Below, piece after piece: positions 13,384 through 20,147 of a stretch of 21,496 nucleotides of DNA (position 1 is its first letter; every line of letters starts with the position of its first letter). The position numbers and the translations under genes were made by a program. Origin of the DNA: a virus. The stretch is taken from positions 1-21,496 of IMG/VR virus record IMGVR_UViG_3300034374_002499; one strand, given 5' to 3'. Below the pieces are notes generated by a model. It saw only the letters and a program-made list of their open reading frames with translations, ran no database searches and had not been told where the DNA came from.

Positions 13384-13669
13384 TGTGACCCTCCTTAATT
13401 TGAAACGCTTCTTCAAGAAGCACTCGGTTTACAGCGCGAAATAGCGCCTCTTTATTCTCATCAATACACGCCTCGAATATGTCACTCATACGCGATTCCA
13501 TTAGCTTGACAGCCTCCTTGCTATCCTTGGCCGGTAAATACTCACCGATCATCAGCTCCCAAAGGTAGTTTGGATTCTCGCGTGCGTTATCGACCAGTAT
13601 CGTGTTCGCACAATCCCAGCAGTATTTGTCGTTATCAACGACTGCTGTACCACATCCATTACACTTCAT
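13376..13669 (-). CDS. Zinc-ribbon protein upstream of ERF
   Basis: The 97-residue protein begins MKCNGCGTAVVDNDKYCWDC, with two CxxC pairs (C3-C6 and C17-C20) forming a compact zinc ribbon. The rest is helical and acidic. ATG 13669 is chosen because AGGGAG precedes it and the frame further upstream (to 13765) overlaps another gene. It overlaps both neighbours. Zinc ribbons of this kind bind nucleic acid or proteins; the role here is unknown. Confidence 0.75.
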   Translation of the reverse strand: MKCNGCGTAVVDNDKYCWDCANTILVDNARENPNYLWELMIGEYLPAKDSKEAVKLMESRMSDIFEACIDENKEALFRAVNRVLLEEAFQIKEGHSD

Positions 13670-13823
13670 AACTTGCTCCCTGCATTGCGATCTCAGCGTA
13701 GCCATCCGCAAACCCACGTAGGTAGGCATCGCTCTCCTCTCTTGGTTGTGAAAAAAACTCTGCATCGGTGTAGCCTACAAAGTAGACCCACTCCTGAACT
13801 TCTTGATTGGTTAAATCGTCCAT
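13659..13823 (-). CDS. 54-residue hypothetical protein
   Basis: The product reads MDDLTNQEVQEWVYFVGYTD, then AEFFSQPREESDAYLRGFAD and GYAEIAMQGASYEV. The pattern of aromatic and acidic residues with YLRGFADGYAE looks like a small folded phage protein. ATG 13823 has GGAGG five bases upstream, just after the stop-codon hairpin of the preceding gene. It overlaps the next gene by 11 bases. Confidence 0.7.
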   Translation of the reverse strand: MDDLTNQEVQEWVYFVGYTDAEFFSQPREESDAYLRGFADGYAEIAMQGASYEV

Positions 13824-13840
13824 GTCTCCCTCCAGAGAAT

Positions 13841-13856
13841 GGCCGCTTACGCGGCC
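13841..13856 (-). other. Stop-codon hairpin with GUAA loop (copy B)
   Basis: The minus-strand RNA forms GGCCGC, loop GUAA, GCGGCC, six perfect pairs. The UAA is the stop codon of the 50-residue gene. GGAGGGA follows. Compared with copy A at 8047-8064 a U-G pair is replaced by C-G, so pairing is kept. Confidence 0.65.
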
Positions 13857-13999
13857 TTGTCTATCAGTTTTGTTAAAGCTTTGTTTAGCTTCTCCTCGCT
13901 TTTTTGTAGAAGGCCAAGGCTTTGTGATGTGCCTTTTTCAATGTGAAGCGCTAGCGCCCAGTCGTACATTTTTTTTGCCGCTTTTACTGATTTTTCCAT
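13847..13999 (-). CDS. First gene after leader B, 50-residue basic protein
   Basis: The product reads MEKSVKAAKKMYDWALALHI, then a helical, lysine-rich remainder ending KLIDKAA. It is the first gene behind leader B, preceded by GAGAGGGAA. It shows no resemblance to the first gene behind leader A. Its role is unknown; the position after an early-type promoter suggests an accessory or host-takeover peptide. Confidence 0.7.
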   Translation of the reverse strand: MEKSVKAAKKMYDWALALHIEKGTSQSLGLLQKSEEKLNKALTKLIDKAA

Positions 14000-14003
14000 T
14001 TTA

Positions 14004-14046
14004 CTTCCCTCTCAGTTAATGGCGCTCCCTGCGCCGACAAGAGAAG
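14004..14046 (-). other. Structured leader with hairpin and masked ribosome site (copy B)
   Basis: The inner hairpin is GGCGC-AGGGA-GCGCC (14021-14035). CTTCTCT can pair with AGGGAAG over the ribosome site. Compared with copy A two inner base pairs differ (G-C to C-G and U-A to G-C) while the AGGGA loop is unchanged. Confidence 0.65.
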
Positions 14047-14083
14047 TATCTCAAAAAACAGGACGTGTGTCTACCTTTCTATG
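14045..14083 (-). promoter_or_regulatory. Promoter-like block (copy B)
   Basis: TAGACA (complement of 14068-14073) and GATACT (complement of 14045-14050) are 17 bases apart. The -10 match is weak (four of six), but the upstream block CATAGAAAGGTAGACA is identical to copy A. This would drive the early or recombination operon starting at 13999. Confidence 0.5.
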
Positions 14084-14164
14084 AACTTTTTTAGTGTTTT
14101 TTGTAAATTATTTTTGTGTTGTAATGATCCGGCTACATAGTGTAGCAAGAGTGCACTACTTTCG

Positions 14165-14185
14165 GCCCCCGCTAGGGGGCTTTTT
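14165..14185 (+). terminator. Rho-independent terminator facing plus-strand RNA
   Basis: GCCCCC, loop GCTA, GGGGGC, then TTTTT on the plus strand. Its T run overlaps the lysozyme stop codon. The minus direction has no T run after the stem. A six-pair hairpin (GCTACA-TAG-TGTAGC, 14132-14146) lies upstream on the same strand, so it may end a small plus-strand RNA. Confidence 0.7.
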
Positions 14186-14603
14186 ATTGACCCGTGCGGA
14201 TCATTTCGGAGAGTTCGATTGCTCGATTTTTGACTTGGCGCGCCCACTTTGAGTCTAGCATCTCATCGGCGGCTTCGGGGTATCGACCTTCGGCTAGGTA
14301 GGCTAGGGTCTTCTTGAATTGCAGGAACCTTGTAAGGCCAAGGTTAAACACCATGTTTACCAGAGCCTCCTGACGTATCGGGTCAAGATCGGGGAACCAG
14401 CTCAGGCATTCGAGTTCTTTGTAGCATCGCTCGATATCGTTTTGTAGCAGGTAATCAATTTCTTTGTCTGACAGGCCGATCCCGACTTCTGGGTCAAGAC
14501 ATCTCCCAACGCCAGTTGTGATATAACCGAGATGATCTTCGTATGCCCACCTCGACACGCCTTCGTGGCGCTTCAATTGCTCGATCAGTCGCTTCATTTC
14601 CAT
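14184..14603 (-). CDS. T4-type lysozyme (endolysin, GH24)
   Basis: This 139-residue muramidase cleaves the glycan strands of peptidoglycan to release progeny. The catalytic triad of the T4 family is seen with exact spacing: E14 (RHEG), D23 (YEDHLG) and T29 (ITTGVG), compared with E11, D20 and T26 in T4. Conserved later segments are EALVNMVFNLG and KWARQVKNRA. No signal peptide or SAR helix is present, so export needs the holin encoded just upstream. ATG 14597 overlaps the holin stop (ATGA) and is an equally good start. Confidence 0.95.
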   Translation of the reverse strand: MEMKRLIEQLKRHEGVSRWAYEDHLGYITTGVGRCLDPEVGIGLSDKEIDYLLQNDIERCYKELECLSWFPDLDPIRQEALVNMVFNLGLTRFLQFKKTLAYLAEGRYPEAADEMLDSKWARQVKNRAIELSEMIRTGQ

Positions 14604-14935
14604 TTGGTCAGAGTGCGAATACCAAAAGAGGCCGCCACCGCCGCTCCTAAGAATGCCTTATACCAGTCAGGCATCGACTCCAATACCTCAAAGCCAGCAC
14701 TGACAATAGGCACAGCCTCGGGGATGAAAGCCATGCACAACGGCACAGAAAACAGGATCGTAAACCACTCGTCCTTCCAGCTCGTTCCAGCATTGGTCGC
14801 CTGAATGTTGTCCCAGTTCGCCTCGTGCTTGATTACTTCTAACTTGCGCTCGTGGGTTGCCTGCTTTTCCTCGGCCCTGCGCTTGAAGTAACCACCAACA
14901 AGCTCGGTTACTGGGCCGATCAGTGCCTGCCACAT
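14594..14935 (-). CDS. Three-helix holin (GTA_holin_3TM-like)
   Basis: The 113-residue protein follows the pattern of the 3TM holin family: an N-terminal helix with VTELVGGYFKRRAEEKQATH, the segment TSWKDEWFTILFSVPLCMAF with a membrane span at about 57-80, then ESMPDWYKAFLGAAVAASFG with a second span at about 92-107 and a basic end. It would form the hole in the inner membrane that lets the lysozyme out and sets lysis time. TAATG overlap with the upstream gene and ATGA overlap with the lysozyme gene show a tight lysis cassette. Confidence 0.88.
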   Translation of the reverse strand: MWQALIGPVTELVGGYFKRRAEEKQATHERKLEVIKHEANWDNIQATNAGTSWKDEWFTILFSVPLCMAFIPEAVPIVSAGFEVLESMPDWYKAFLGAAVAASFGIRTLTKWK

Positions 14936-15267
14936 TAGAGGCCGCCTTTAATCCAGAATCCTATGGCGCCCATCAATATTGCCATAGCCGCGCGTTCGAT
15001 CCATTGATCCTTGGCCTGCTTCAATTCAATAGATTGTATGCGCTTCTCGTGACCTTTAACTTCATCTTTTATGAGCGCTTGGATCTCATCAATCCGCTGG
15101 TGCGCCCTTGTAATGGCGTCAGTCAAGTTAACCTGACGTTGCTCAATACCCGCTAGGTTTCTAAGGGCATCAGCAATACTTGTCAAGGCTGATTTCATTT
15201 CATGAATGTCAGAGGCCATCGCCTCCTGCTGTGCCTCAAGCTTGGCGACAGAACGCTCAACGGTCAT
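14935..15267 (-). CDS. XhlA-like coiled-coil membrane protein (lysis accessory)
   Basis: The 110-residue protein has a long heptad-rich region (about 5-88: SVAKLEAQQEAMASDIHEMK, then QRIDEIQALIKDEVKGHEKR) and a C-terminal span (AAMAILMGAIGFWI, 93-106). This is the layout of XhlA-type proteins that accompany a holin. ATG 15267 has GAGAGG upstream; an open frame to 15351 overlaps a basic gene and is not preferred. It may be an antiholin or lysis-timing partner; this is inferred from position and layout. Confidence 0.75.
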   Translation of the reverse strand: MTVERSVAKLEAQQEAMASDIHEMKSALTSIADALRNLAGIEQRQVNLTDAITRAHQRIDEIQALIKDEVKGHEKRIQSIELKQAKDQWIERAAMAILMGAIGFWIKGGL

Positions 15268-15385
15268 TGCTCTTACCTCTCTTAGCAAGATAGGCCTTAT
15301 ACGCTCTGTTAGCAGAGGCCTTGGATTTATACATCGCCTTGCCCGAGCCAATGGCGTACTTTTTACCTACCTTCTTGACCGGCAT
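15257..15385 (-). CDS. 42-residue basic protein (MPVKKVGKKYAIG type)
   Basis: The product reads MPVKKVGKKYAIGSGKAMYK, then SKASANRAYKAYLAKRGKSNDR. Very basic, tyrosine-rich short proteins of this form are frequent in phages next to capsid or lysis genes. ATG 15385 overlaps the upstream stop (TAATG). The net charge suggests nucleic-acid binding or virion packing, but there is no proof. Confidence 0.75.
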   Translation of the reverse strand: MPVKKVGKKYAIGSGKAMYKSKASANRAYKAYLAKRGKSNDR

Positions 15386-15669
15386 TAGACTCGACCCTCT
15401 ACAATTCTTAGCTTCTTAAAATCGGGGTCGTTTAGTTTCTTCATGATCAGTCGCGTGCGGCCTTCTTTGTCATCCCAAGCCACGTTTTCTTCTTTCATCC
15501 ACTGCGCCAACAAGTGCATTGGTATAGACCCAACGCACCATGACTCCGGTAGTTTTCCGGCGCCAGCTTCACGCAACAAACGGGTCCGCTCTAAATACGG
15601 ATCGTTCGAGTACGTGTTTTCGACAACGAACTTGTTGTCATCAATCTTGTGAAATTTTTCCGAGATTTT
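15385..15669 (-). CDS. Conserved-looking phage protein after the capsid gene
   Basis: The 94-residue protein reads MKISEKFHKIDDNKFVVENT, then YSNDPYLERTRLLREAGAGK and SWCVGSIPMHLLAQWMKEEN with a basic end. I recognise this kind of protein in the head region of podovirus-like phages, without a known role. GTG 15669 is chosen because GGAG precedes it; a longer frame to 15717 only covers the basic tail of the upstream gene. It overlaps that gene by 29 bases. Confidence 0.75.
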   Translation of the reverse strand, partial: KISEKFHKIDDNKFVVENTYSNDPYLERTRLLREAGAGKLPESWCVGSIPMHLLAQWMKEENVAWDDKEGRTRLIMKKLNDPDFKKLRIVEGRV

Positions 15670-15829
15670 CACTCTTCTTTCTCCGCTTCGGCTTCGCCTC
15701 AACAACCGGCTCAACAACCGGCTCGATTTTCACGCCGTACAGCTCTGGGTTGCTTAGCTCAATGATATCACCACGGCGATACTTAACACCATCAATGAAC
15801 AATGCGCTTATAACTACTTTGTATTTCAT
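15641..15829 (-). CDS. Small protein downstream of the capsid gene
   Basis: The 62-residue protein has an N-terminal beta-rich half (MKYKVVISALFIDGVKYRRG, DIIELSNPELYG) and a tail with a tandem EPVV repeat followed by a basic KPKRRKK stretch. Position after the capsid terminator suggests a head-associated or head-completion protein, but the family is not recognised. Confidence 0.7.
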   Translation of the reverse strand: MKYKVVISALFIDGVKYRRGDIIELSNPELYGVKIEPVVEPVVEAKPKRRKKSENLGKISQD

Positions 15830-15845
15830 TCCAAACCCTTATGAG

Positions 15846-15866
15846 AAAAGGGGGCCGAAGCCCCCT
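15846..15866 (-). terminator. Terminator after the major capsid gene
   Basis: On the minus strand AGGGGGC, UUCG tetraloop, GCCCCCU, then TTTC directly behind the capsid stop. The seven-pair GC stem with a stable loop and T-rich end is a good rho-independent terminator. The weak T run may allow some read-through into the lysis genes. Confidence 0.8.
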
Positions 15867-15872
15867 GTATCA

Positions 15873-16829
15873 TTAAGAAGTGGTCAGGTCAGCAATAACA
15901 CCTGAAGCCTTCTCGTTTTTGCAAACCAAGGTAAGCTCGGTCAAAACCTGACGGCGAGTTGAGTCGCCAGTCTTGGCCAGTGCACTGTTCTTGGTCGGAC
16001 GAAGTACACCAACAGCCCACATATCTGACTGCATGATGAATACGTCACGCGAACGGTTCTCACGAGTAGGCTGAAACTCGATTGTTCCCCACGGCGTAAC
16101 GTAGACATCGACGGCATTTACGACAGAGTTGTTACCACCAACAGCGGCGCCAATAGTTGAACGCTGGTTGTTGTTACCCTCGAAACCAAGTGCCTTGTTC
16201 ATCTGGAATGCGGACAAGTAGCAAACGTCAGGCTTTCCACCCTGTTCCCAGATTGACTGCATTACTGAGTCAAACTGAGCTTGCGTGAATACGCGCTGAG
16301 TGCCGTCAGTAGCCGCAGTGCTACCGTCACCTGCCGCCTGAGCACCGCCAGAACCACGGCTGTCGTTGGTGATCAACCAAGTGGGAGCGCCTGCAAGTTC
16401 ACGAGCAGTGGTAGAGTTGCCAGCAACGCGAGCGTTGTTGTCAAACAGTGCCTTCTCAATATCTAGCTTCTGCTCCTTTGCTATACGGAGGGTCTGGTAT
16501 GCTATCTCCGCCGCACGGCCAGCCTTCTTCAAGCCTTCGTCAGTGTCAGGAATACTAACCGCATTTTTAAAAATTTGAGTATAGTTCCCTTGTCTGGTCG
16601 TGGCTGTGCGTGCTTCAGCGGCAGTATCATCACCTTCGATGTGTGCGTTAGCCGCAGACGAACGAAGGGCATCAGTCTGCCACTCGTGGAAAGTGTTGCT
16701 TGCCTTTACTTTTTTACAAGCAGAATAAAAGGGAGTTTCTTCGGGAGAAATATCGTAGATAACGTCCTGAAGGTCTTCGCGGATACCGACAGCATCATAG
16801 CTGTCAAAAGTGTTAGTAGGTTGTGCCAT
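15873..16829 (-). CDS. Major capsid protein (SU10-type)
   Basis: The 318-residue protein matches the SU10 major capsid family: AVGIREDLQDVIYDISPEET-PF at 13-34, NTFHEWQTDAL at 45-55, NAHIEGDD and NYTQIFKNAVSI, then a central insertion rich in G and A and a C-terminal part with SVVNAVDVYVTPWGTIEFQP. It would form the HK97-fold shell assembled on the scaffold encoded just upstream. GAGG precedes the ATG and a strong terminator follows, allowing high expression. Confidence 0.93.
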   Translation of the reverse strand: MAQPTNTFDSYDAVGIREDLQDVIYDISPEETPFYSACKKVKASNTFHEWQTDALRSSAANAHIEGDDTAAEARTATTRQGNYTQIFKNAVSIPDTDEGLKKAGRAAEIAYQTLRIAKEQKLDIEKALFDNNARVAGNSTTARELAGAPTWLITNDSRGSGGAQAAGDGSTAATDGTQRVFTQAQFDSVMQSIWEQGGKPDVCYLSAFQMNKALGFEGNNNQRSTIGAAVGGNNSVVNAVDVYVTPWGTIEFQPTRENRSRDVFIMQSDMWAVGVLRPTKNSALAKTGDSTRRQVLTELTLVCKNEKASGVIADLTTS

Positions 16830-16843
16830 GGTAAATTACCTCA

Positions 16844-17809
16844 TCAAGCGTTTAGTATTAAGCCGAGAGCATCATCTATGCTACCGGATCGTTTCAGTTT
16901 ACTTTTACGTTCTCTGACCGCCTTAACATTTGAATCGGTTTTCTTTGCACCAGCCCTGACAGGTCGCGTTTTAGGCGCCACCTTGGTCTTCTTGGCCTGT
17001 TGCTTACCACTCATCAGCTCTTGGTATTTAATAGCGTCCCGCATTACTCGAAGTGCTCGGTGGTCCATAACCATGCCGATCTCTTCTGGCGAGTAGCCGT
17101 ATACCTCTTGCCCAGTTCGTAGCATTTGCTCTCGAAGCTTAGACGCCTGATTAGGGTCGCTAAACTCGGGAACTGCTACCTTCAACTGCTCCAGCTCGCG
17201 TTGCAAAAAGGCCTGCTGGGCCTGTTTTTCTGCATGCGTCTGCTGTTGCATTATCTGTTGCAACTGCGCTCTCTGCTGTTCAAAGGCCTGCACATCCTCG
17301 TCATACTTCATCTTAGCTTCCATAAAACCTATGGGGTCGCTTTCGAACATAGACTTGTCTGGCGCCTTTGGTGGCATCGCAACCTGACCACTTTGTACCT
17401 GCTGGTAAAACTGATTCAGTTGTTGGCGTTCAGCCATCAAAGCATTAAAAGCCTCTTCTGCCTGCTTTCGCAAGTTCGCGGCTTCCTGCATACCCTTCTG
17501 GACGTACTGTTGACCTGAATAACCACGCTTGAGATCTTCTAAACTTACCTGCTCTTCCTTGCCGTTAACTTTAACGGTGTATAGCTCAGGGGCCGAATTC
17601 TCTTCGTCCTCTTCATAATCTTCTTCGTCCTCTTCAGCTTCGTACTCATCCTCATCGGAATCGTCTTCTGCTTCGGGTTCTTCTGTCTCCTCTTCTTCCT
17701 GCTCAGCCTCTTCGTACTCGGCCTCTTCGGCCTCTGGCTCTTCAGGTTGAATTAGTGACGCAATAGCACTCTCAATAGTGCCGTCTAGCCGAGTTTCAGT
17801 CGTTTCCAC
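16844..17809 (-). CDS. Scaffold protein with acidic head
   Basis: The 321-residue protein sits between portal and capsid, where scaffolds belong. Residues ~22-75 are almost only E and D with Y. They are followed by YTVKVNGKEEQVSLEDLKRG at about 80-100, then long glutamine-rich helices (about 100-220) and a basic C-terminus (KKTKVAPKTRPVRAGAKKTD, KSKLKR), as needed to bind the capsid protein. It starts at GTG 17809, overlapping the previous gene by 25 bases. A VNG-type segment after an acidic region is common in podovirus scaffolds. Confidence 0.88.
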   Translation of the reverse strand: METTETRLDGTIESAIASLIQPEEPEAEEAEYEEAEQEEEETEEPEAEDDSDEDEYEAEEDEEDYEEDEENSAPELYTVKVNGKEEQVSLEDLKRGYSGQQYVQKGMQEAANLRKQAEEAFNALMAERQQLNQFYQQVQSGQVAMPPKAPDKSMFESDPIGFMEAKMKYDEDVQAFEQQRAQLQQIMQQQTHAEKQAQQAFLQRELEQLKVAVPEFSDPNQASKLREQMLRTGQEVYGYSPEEIGMVMDHRALRVMRDAIKYQELMSGKQQAKKTKVAPKTRPVRAGAKKTDSNVKAVRERKSKLKRSGSIDDALGLILNA

Positions 17810-18054
17810 GGTCCTGATTTCCTCTTCTCTTCATTACGATCATGGATAGCTTCGTCCGCTAAAATGGATTGGAATTTATCCTCGATCTTGTTTAACGCCC
17901 ATATTATAACATGAGCGCGTTCACGGTCGTCTATATCCGACCCACTGTTAAGAAAGACAGATATCTGTTCATTCTTAATCTCTTCTATGACCGCCTGTAC
18001 CACTTCGTCATTGACGAGTCGCCGTACTGCGGCGGCCTTCTCTTTTACGTTCAG
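17785..18054 (-). CDS. Small protein between portal and scaffold, probable CTG start
   Basis: The frame has no ATG at its head. CTG 18054 lies six bases after GGAGG and overlaps the portal stop as CTGA, giving 89 residues (LNVKEKAAAVRRLVNDEVVQ, AVIEEIKNEQISVFLNSGSD). The first GTG (18003) would remove 17 residues that continue the helical pattern and has no ribosome site; ATT 18057 is also possible. The segment IDDRERAHVIIWALNKIEDK is reminiscent of small head-region proteins. Role unknown. Confidence 0.7.
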   Translation of the reverse strand: MNVKEKAAAVRRLVNDEVVQAVIEEIKNEQISVFLNSGSDIDDRERAHVIIWALNKIEDKFQSILADEAIHDRNEEKRKSGPWKRLKLG

Positions 18055-20147
18055 AATCTACCTCCAACCACTGCCTGAGCAGGTGATTGCTGTGGGTATC
18101 TTGGCTCTGCTTGCAGTGCCTTAATACGTTCAACATCTACGGCTGTACCGTACTTCCCGATAATCTCTGCCGCCTTGATCAATAGATCTTGATCCATCTC
18201 ATCGCGCTTGCGGTCATCTTCCGCCAAAGCCTTCTGCGCTTCAATCTGAATTTTCATCATATCAGTTTGCGCTTTCTGCTGTGCTTTTATTTGCTCGGCC
18301 TGTAAGTAAGCCTGATTTGGATCTGACTGCTGACCCTGCTGTGCCGCCATCTGCTGTTGTTGCATTAATAGCATTTGCTCGGTCTGTGGGTTCATTGGGC
18401 TAAAGTAACGATCTGCGTTACGTACACCATTGATCGCAAGCATGTCCGCCAGAGTGTTTCTGATTTGTGTCATTGTGACAAGGCCGTTCATTGGGCCGTA
18501 TGCCTGCCAGATCTGCATCTGCATGCCCAAGGCCTGATTAAGGGCCGCCATGCGCTGATCTTCTCGACCAGTACCCAAGCCTACGTTTACAGATACATCC
18601 ATTCCTGTATTCCACATGCGTGGATCTACGGGGATAAACTGGCCAGACAGGCGCATCATCTTCTGGTCGTCTGAGTTCTCAACCACAAGCTTCAGCATAA
18701 GCCGGAAAAGGCGCCTTACTCCGCCCTCTGCAAGGTTTCTAGCGATTACCTCGACCTGACCTGCCGCCGCCTGAATCGTGGCATTTACAGCCGTAGCGGT
18801 GGTGCTTTGTAGGGCATCTGGATTAAGTCCGGTTGAGGCCTTTGTAACGCCGGTCTTTGACTCGATCTCTTGGTCGAAATACTGCAAGGCAGGAAGGGTC
18901 TGGCCTGCGATGAATGGGACTACCAGCTCCCGAATTGAGCCGGCCTGTTTCACCCGAACAACGCCGCCAATCTCATTGTTCAGCAGGTCGTCAACGTTAA
19001 CCATTCCGTCAATGATTTCGGTTCTTGGGCTGTTCGTCAGGGCAACGTTATCTAGGATGCCGCGAAGCATCGCAGTGGCCGTGTCCTGCTCGTTGAATAG
19101 GATGTCGGCAATCGACCGGCCATAGAACGTGTGCGGCTCTGGATCAACCTCAAACACGGCGAACGGAACATCGCCCCAAGGCTCGTAATCGAGCACCTTG
19201 TAGTTCGATCCAGCCATCAGGATTTTGTGCATCTCGGGTACGCCGGTGCCGTTCACGTCAATCTTCATGTACGCTTCGGTCACCGCAACGATTCTCATCG
19301 AAGGGTCTTGTACGTCCTCGTCCGAGTAGTCTTCCTCATAGCCTCGGCGCTCGTATCTCTCAACTTCTGAAAAGGTATCAGAATGACCGAGACCGCCAAG
19401 ATCAGAAACAACATCAAAGTCATAACCCATAGCCACAAGCTCACCAACGCGCATCTCAGTGCGATGGGCAACAACGTAAGCATCTTCAATAGACTTCGCG
19501 TTACGGTCAACAAAGAACTCTTCAGGCGGGATAGACTCAACACACAGCTTTCCTTTCTCGGTCTGGTACGAGACTTTTAAATCATAATAGGGCGCCTCGA
19601 TCTGCATCCCCATTTCGTCAATCTCAGCCTTAATGGTCTGTGTCTCGCTAATGATCTGAACGTTCTCGTCATTAACGATGGCCATGTATTCCTGTTCGTT
19701 TAGATCAGTGTAGTCGTATGTCTCGGACTCGGTGTAAGTGTCCCAGTAGACCTTCGCAATACCGACCTTCTTCAGAAGCGCATCGTGGAAGCAGTCGTTT
19801 AGGATTCGGTATCCGCCAACCTCATTGAAAAGGTAATTAACATACTGCGTTGCCTGCTCTGCTACAGGAACGTCCTCTGGGTTTGTAGGAACAAACTCAG
19901 CCGGCTTATCGGTCGATAGGAATACACGTAGCAGTGAAGGTTTGATCGCCCGTATGGTGTCGCGTATCTTGGTTGCTACAACCTTTGACCGGCCCTCTTC
20001 TTCACCGATATCGACCTCGCCGTCAAAGTATCTCTGGGCCTTGATTCGGTCTTCAGCAATTTCTGACTCAACAAAATCAACCGCATCGTTCACGGCCTCT
20101 CGGGCAATGCCTTCGATTTCGCCTAAGTCTTTTGGTTCTGGTCTCAT
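18051..20147 (-). CDS. Portal protein (P22-like)
   Basis: The 698-residue protein is the dodecameric DNA gate of the head vertex and docking site of TerL. It has the length and layout of P22-like portals: an N-terminal helical part (AREAVNDAVDFVESEIAEDR), YFDGE, RSKVVATKIRDTIRAIKPSL, the conserved core CVESIPPEEFFVDRNAKSIE and YGRSIADILFNEQDTATAML near 340-360, then a clamp region with SKTGVTKASTGLNPDALQST. The C-terminus (about 575-660) is a glutamine-rich helical barrel-like region. TAATG overlap joins it to the upstream gene. Confidence 0.93.
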   Translation of the reverse strand: MRPEPKDLGEIEGIAREAVNDAVDFVESEIAEDRIKAQRYFDGEVDIGEEEGRSKVVATKIRDTIRAIKPSLLRVFLSTDKPAEFVPTNPEDVPVAEQATQYVNYLFNEVGGYRILNDCFHDALLKKVGIAKVYWDTYTESETYDYTDLNEQEYMAIVNDENVQIISETQTIKAEIDEMGMQIEAPYYDLKVSYQTEKGKLCVESIPPEEFFVDRNAKSIEDAYVVAHRTEMRVGELVAMGYDFDVVSDLGGLGHSDTFSEVERYERRGYEEDYSDEDVQDPSMRIVAVTEAYMKIDVNGTGVPEMHKILMAGSNYKVLDYEPWGDVPFAVFEVDPEPHTFYGRSIADILFNEQDTATAMLRGILDNVALTNSPRTEIIDGMVNVDDLLNNEIGGVVRVKQAGSIRELVVPFIAGQTLPALQYFDQEIESKTGVTKASTGLNPDALQSTTATAVNATIQAAAGQVEVIARNLAEGGVRRLFRLMLKLVVENSDDQKMMRLSGQFIPVDPRMWNTGMDVSVNVGLGTGREDQRMAALNQALGMQMQIWQAYGPMNGLVTMTQIRNTLADMLAINGVRNADRYFSPMNPQTEQMLLMQQQQMAAQQGQQSDPNQAYLQAEQIKAQQKAQTDMMKIQIEAQKALAEDDRKRDEMDQDLLIKAAEIIGKYGTAVDVERIKALQAEPRYPQQSPAQAVVGGRF

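Noticed and set aside
14688-14933. 81-codon minus frame inside the holin gene
   Set aside because: It is an alternative frame of the clearly recognisable holin and has no own ribosome site.
16575-17096. 173-codon plus-strand frame across the capsid and scaffold genes
   Set aside because: It is the antisense of two well-supported structural genes and shows no protein pattern.
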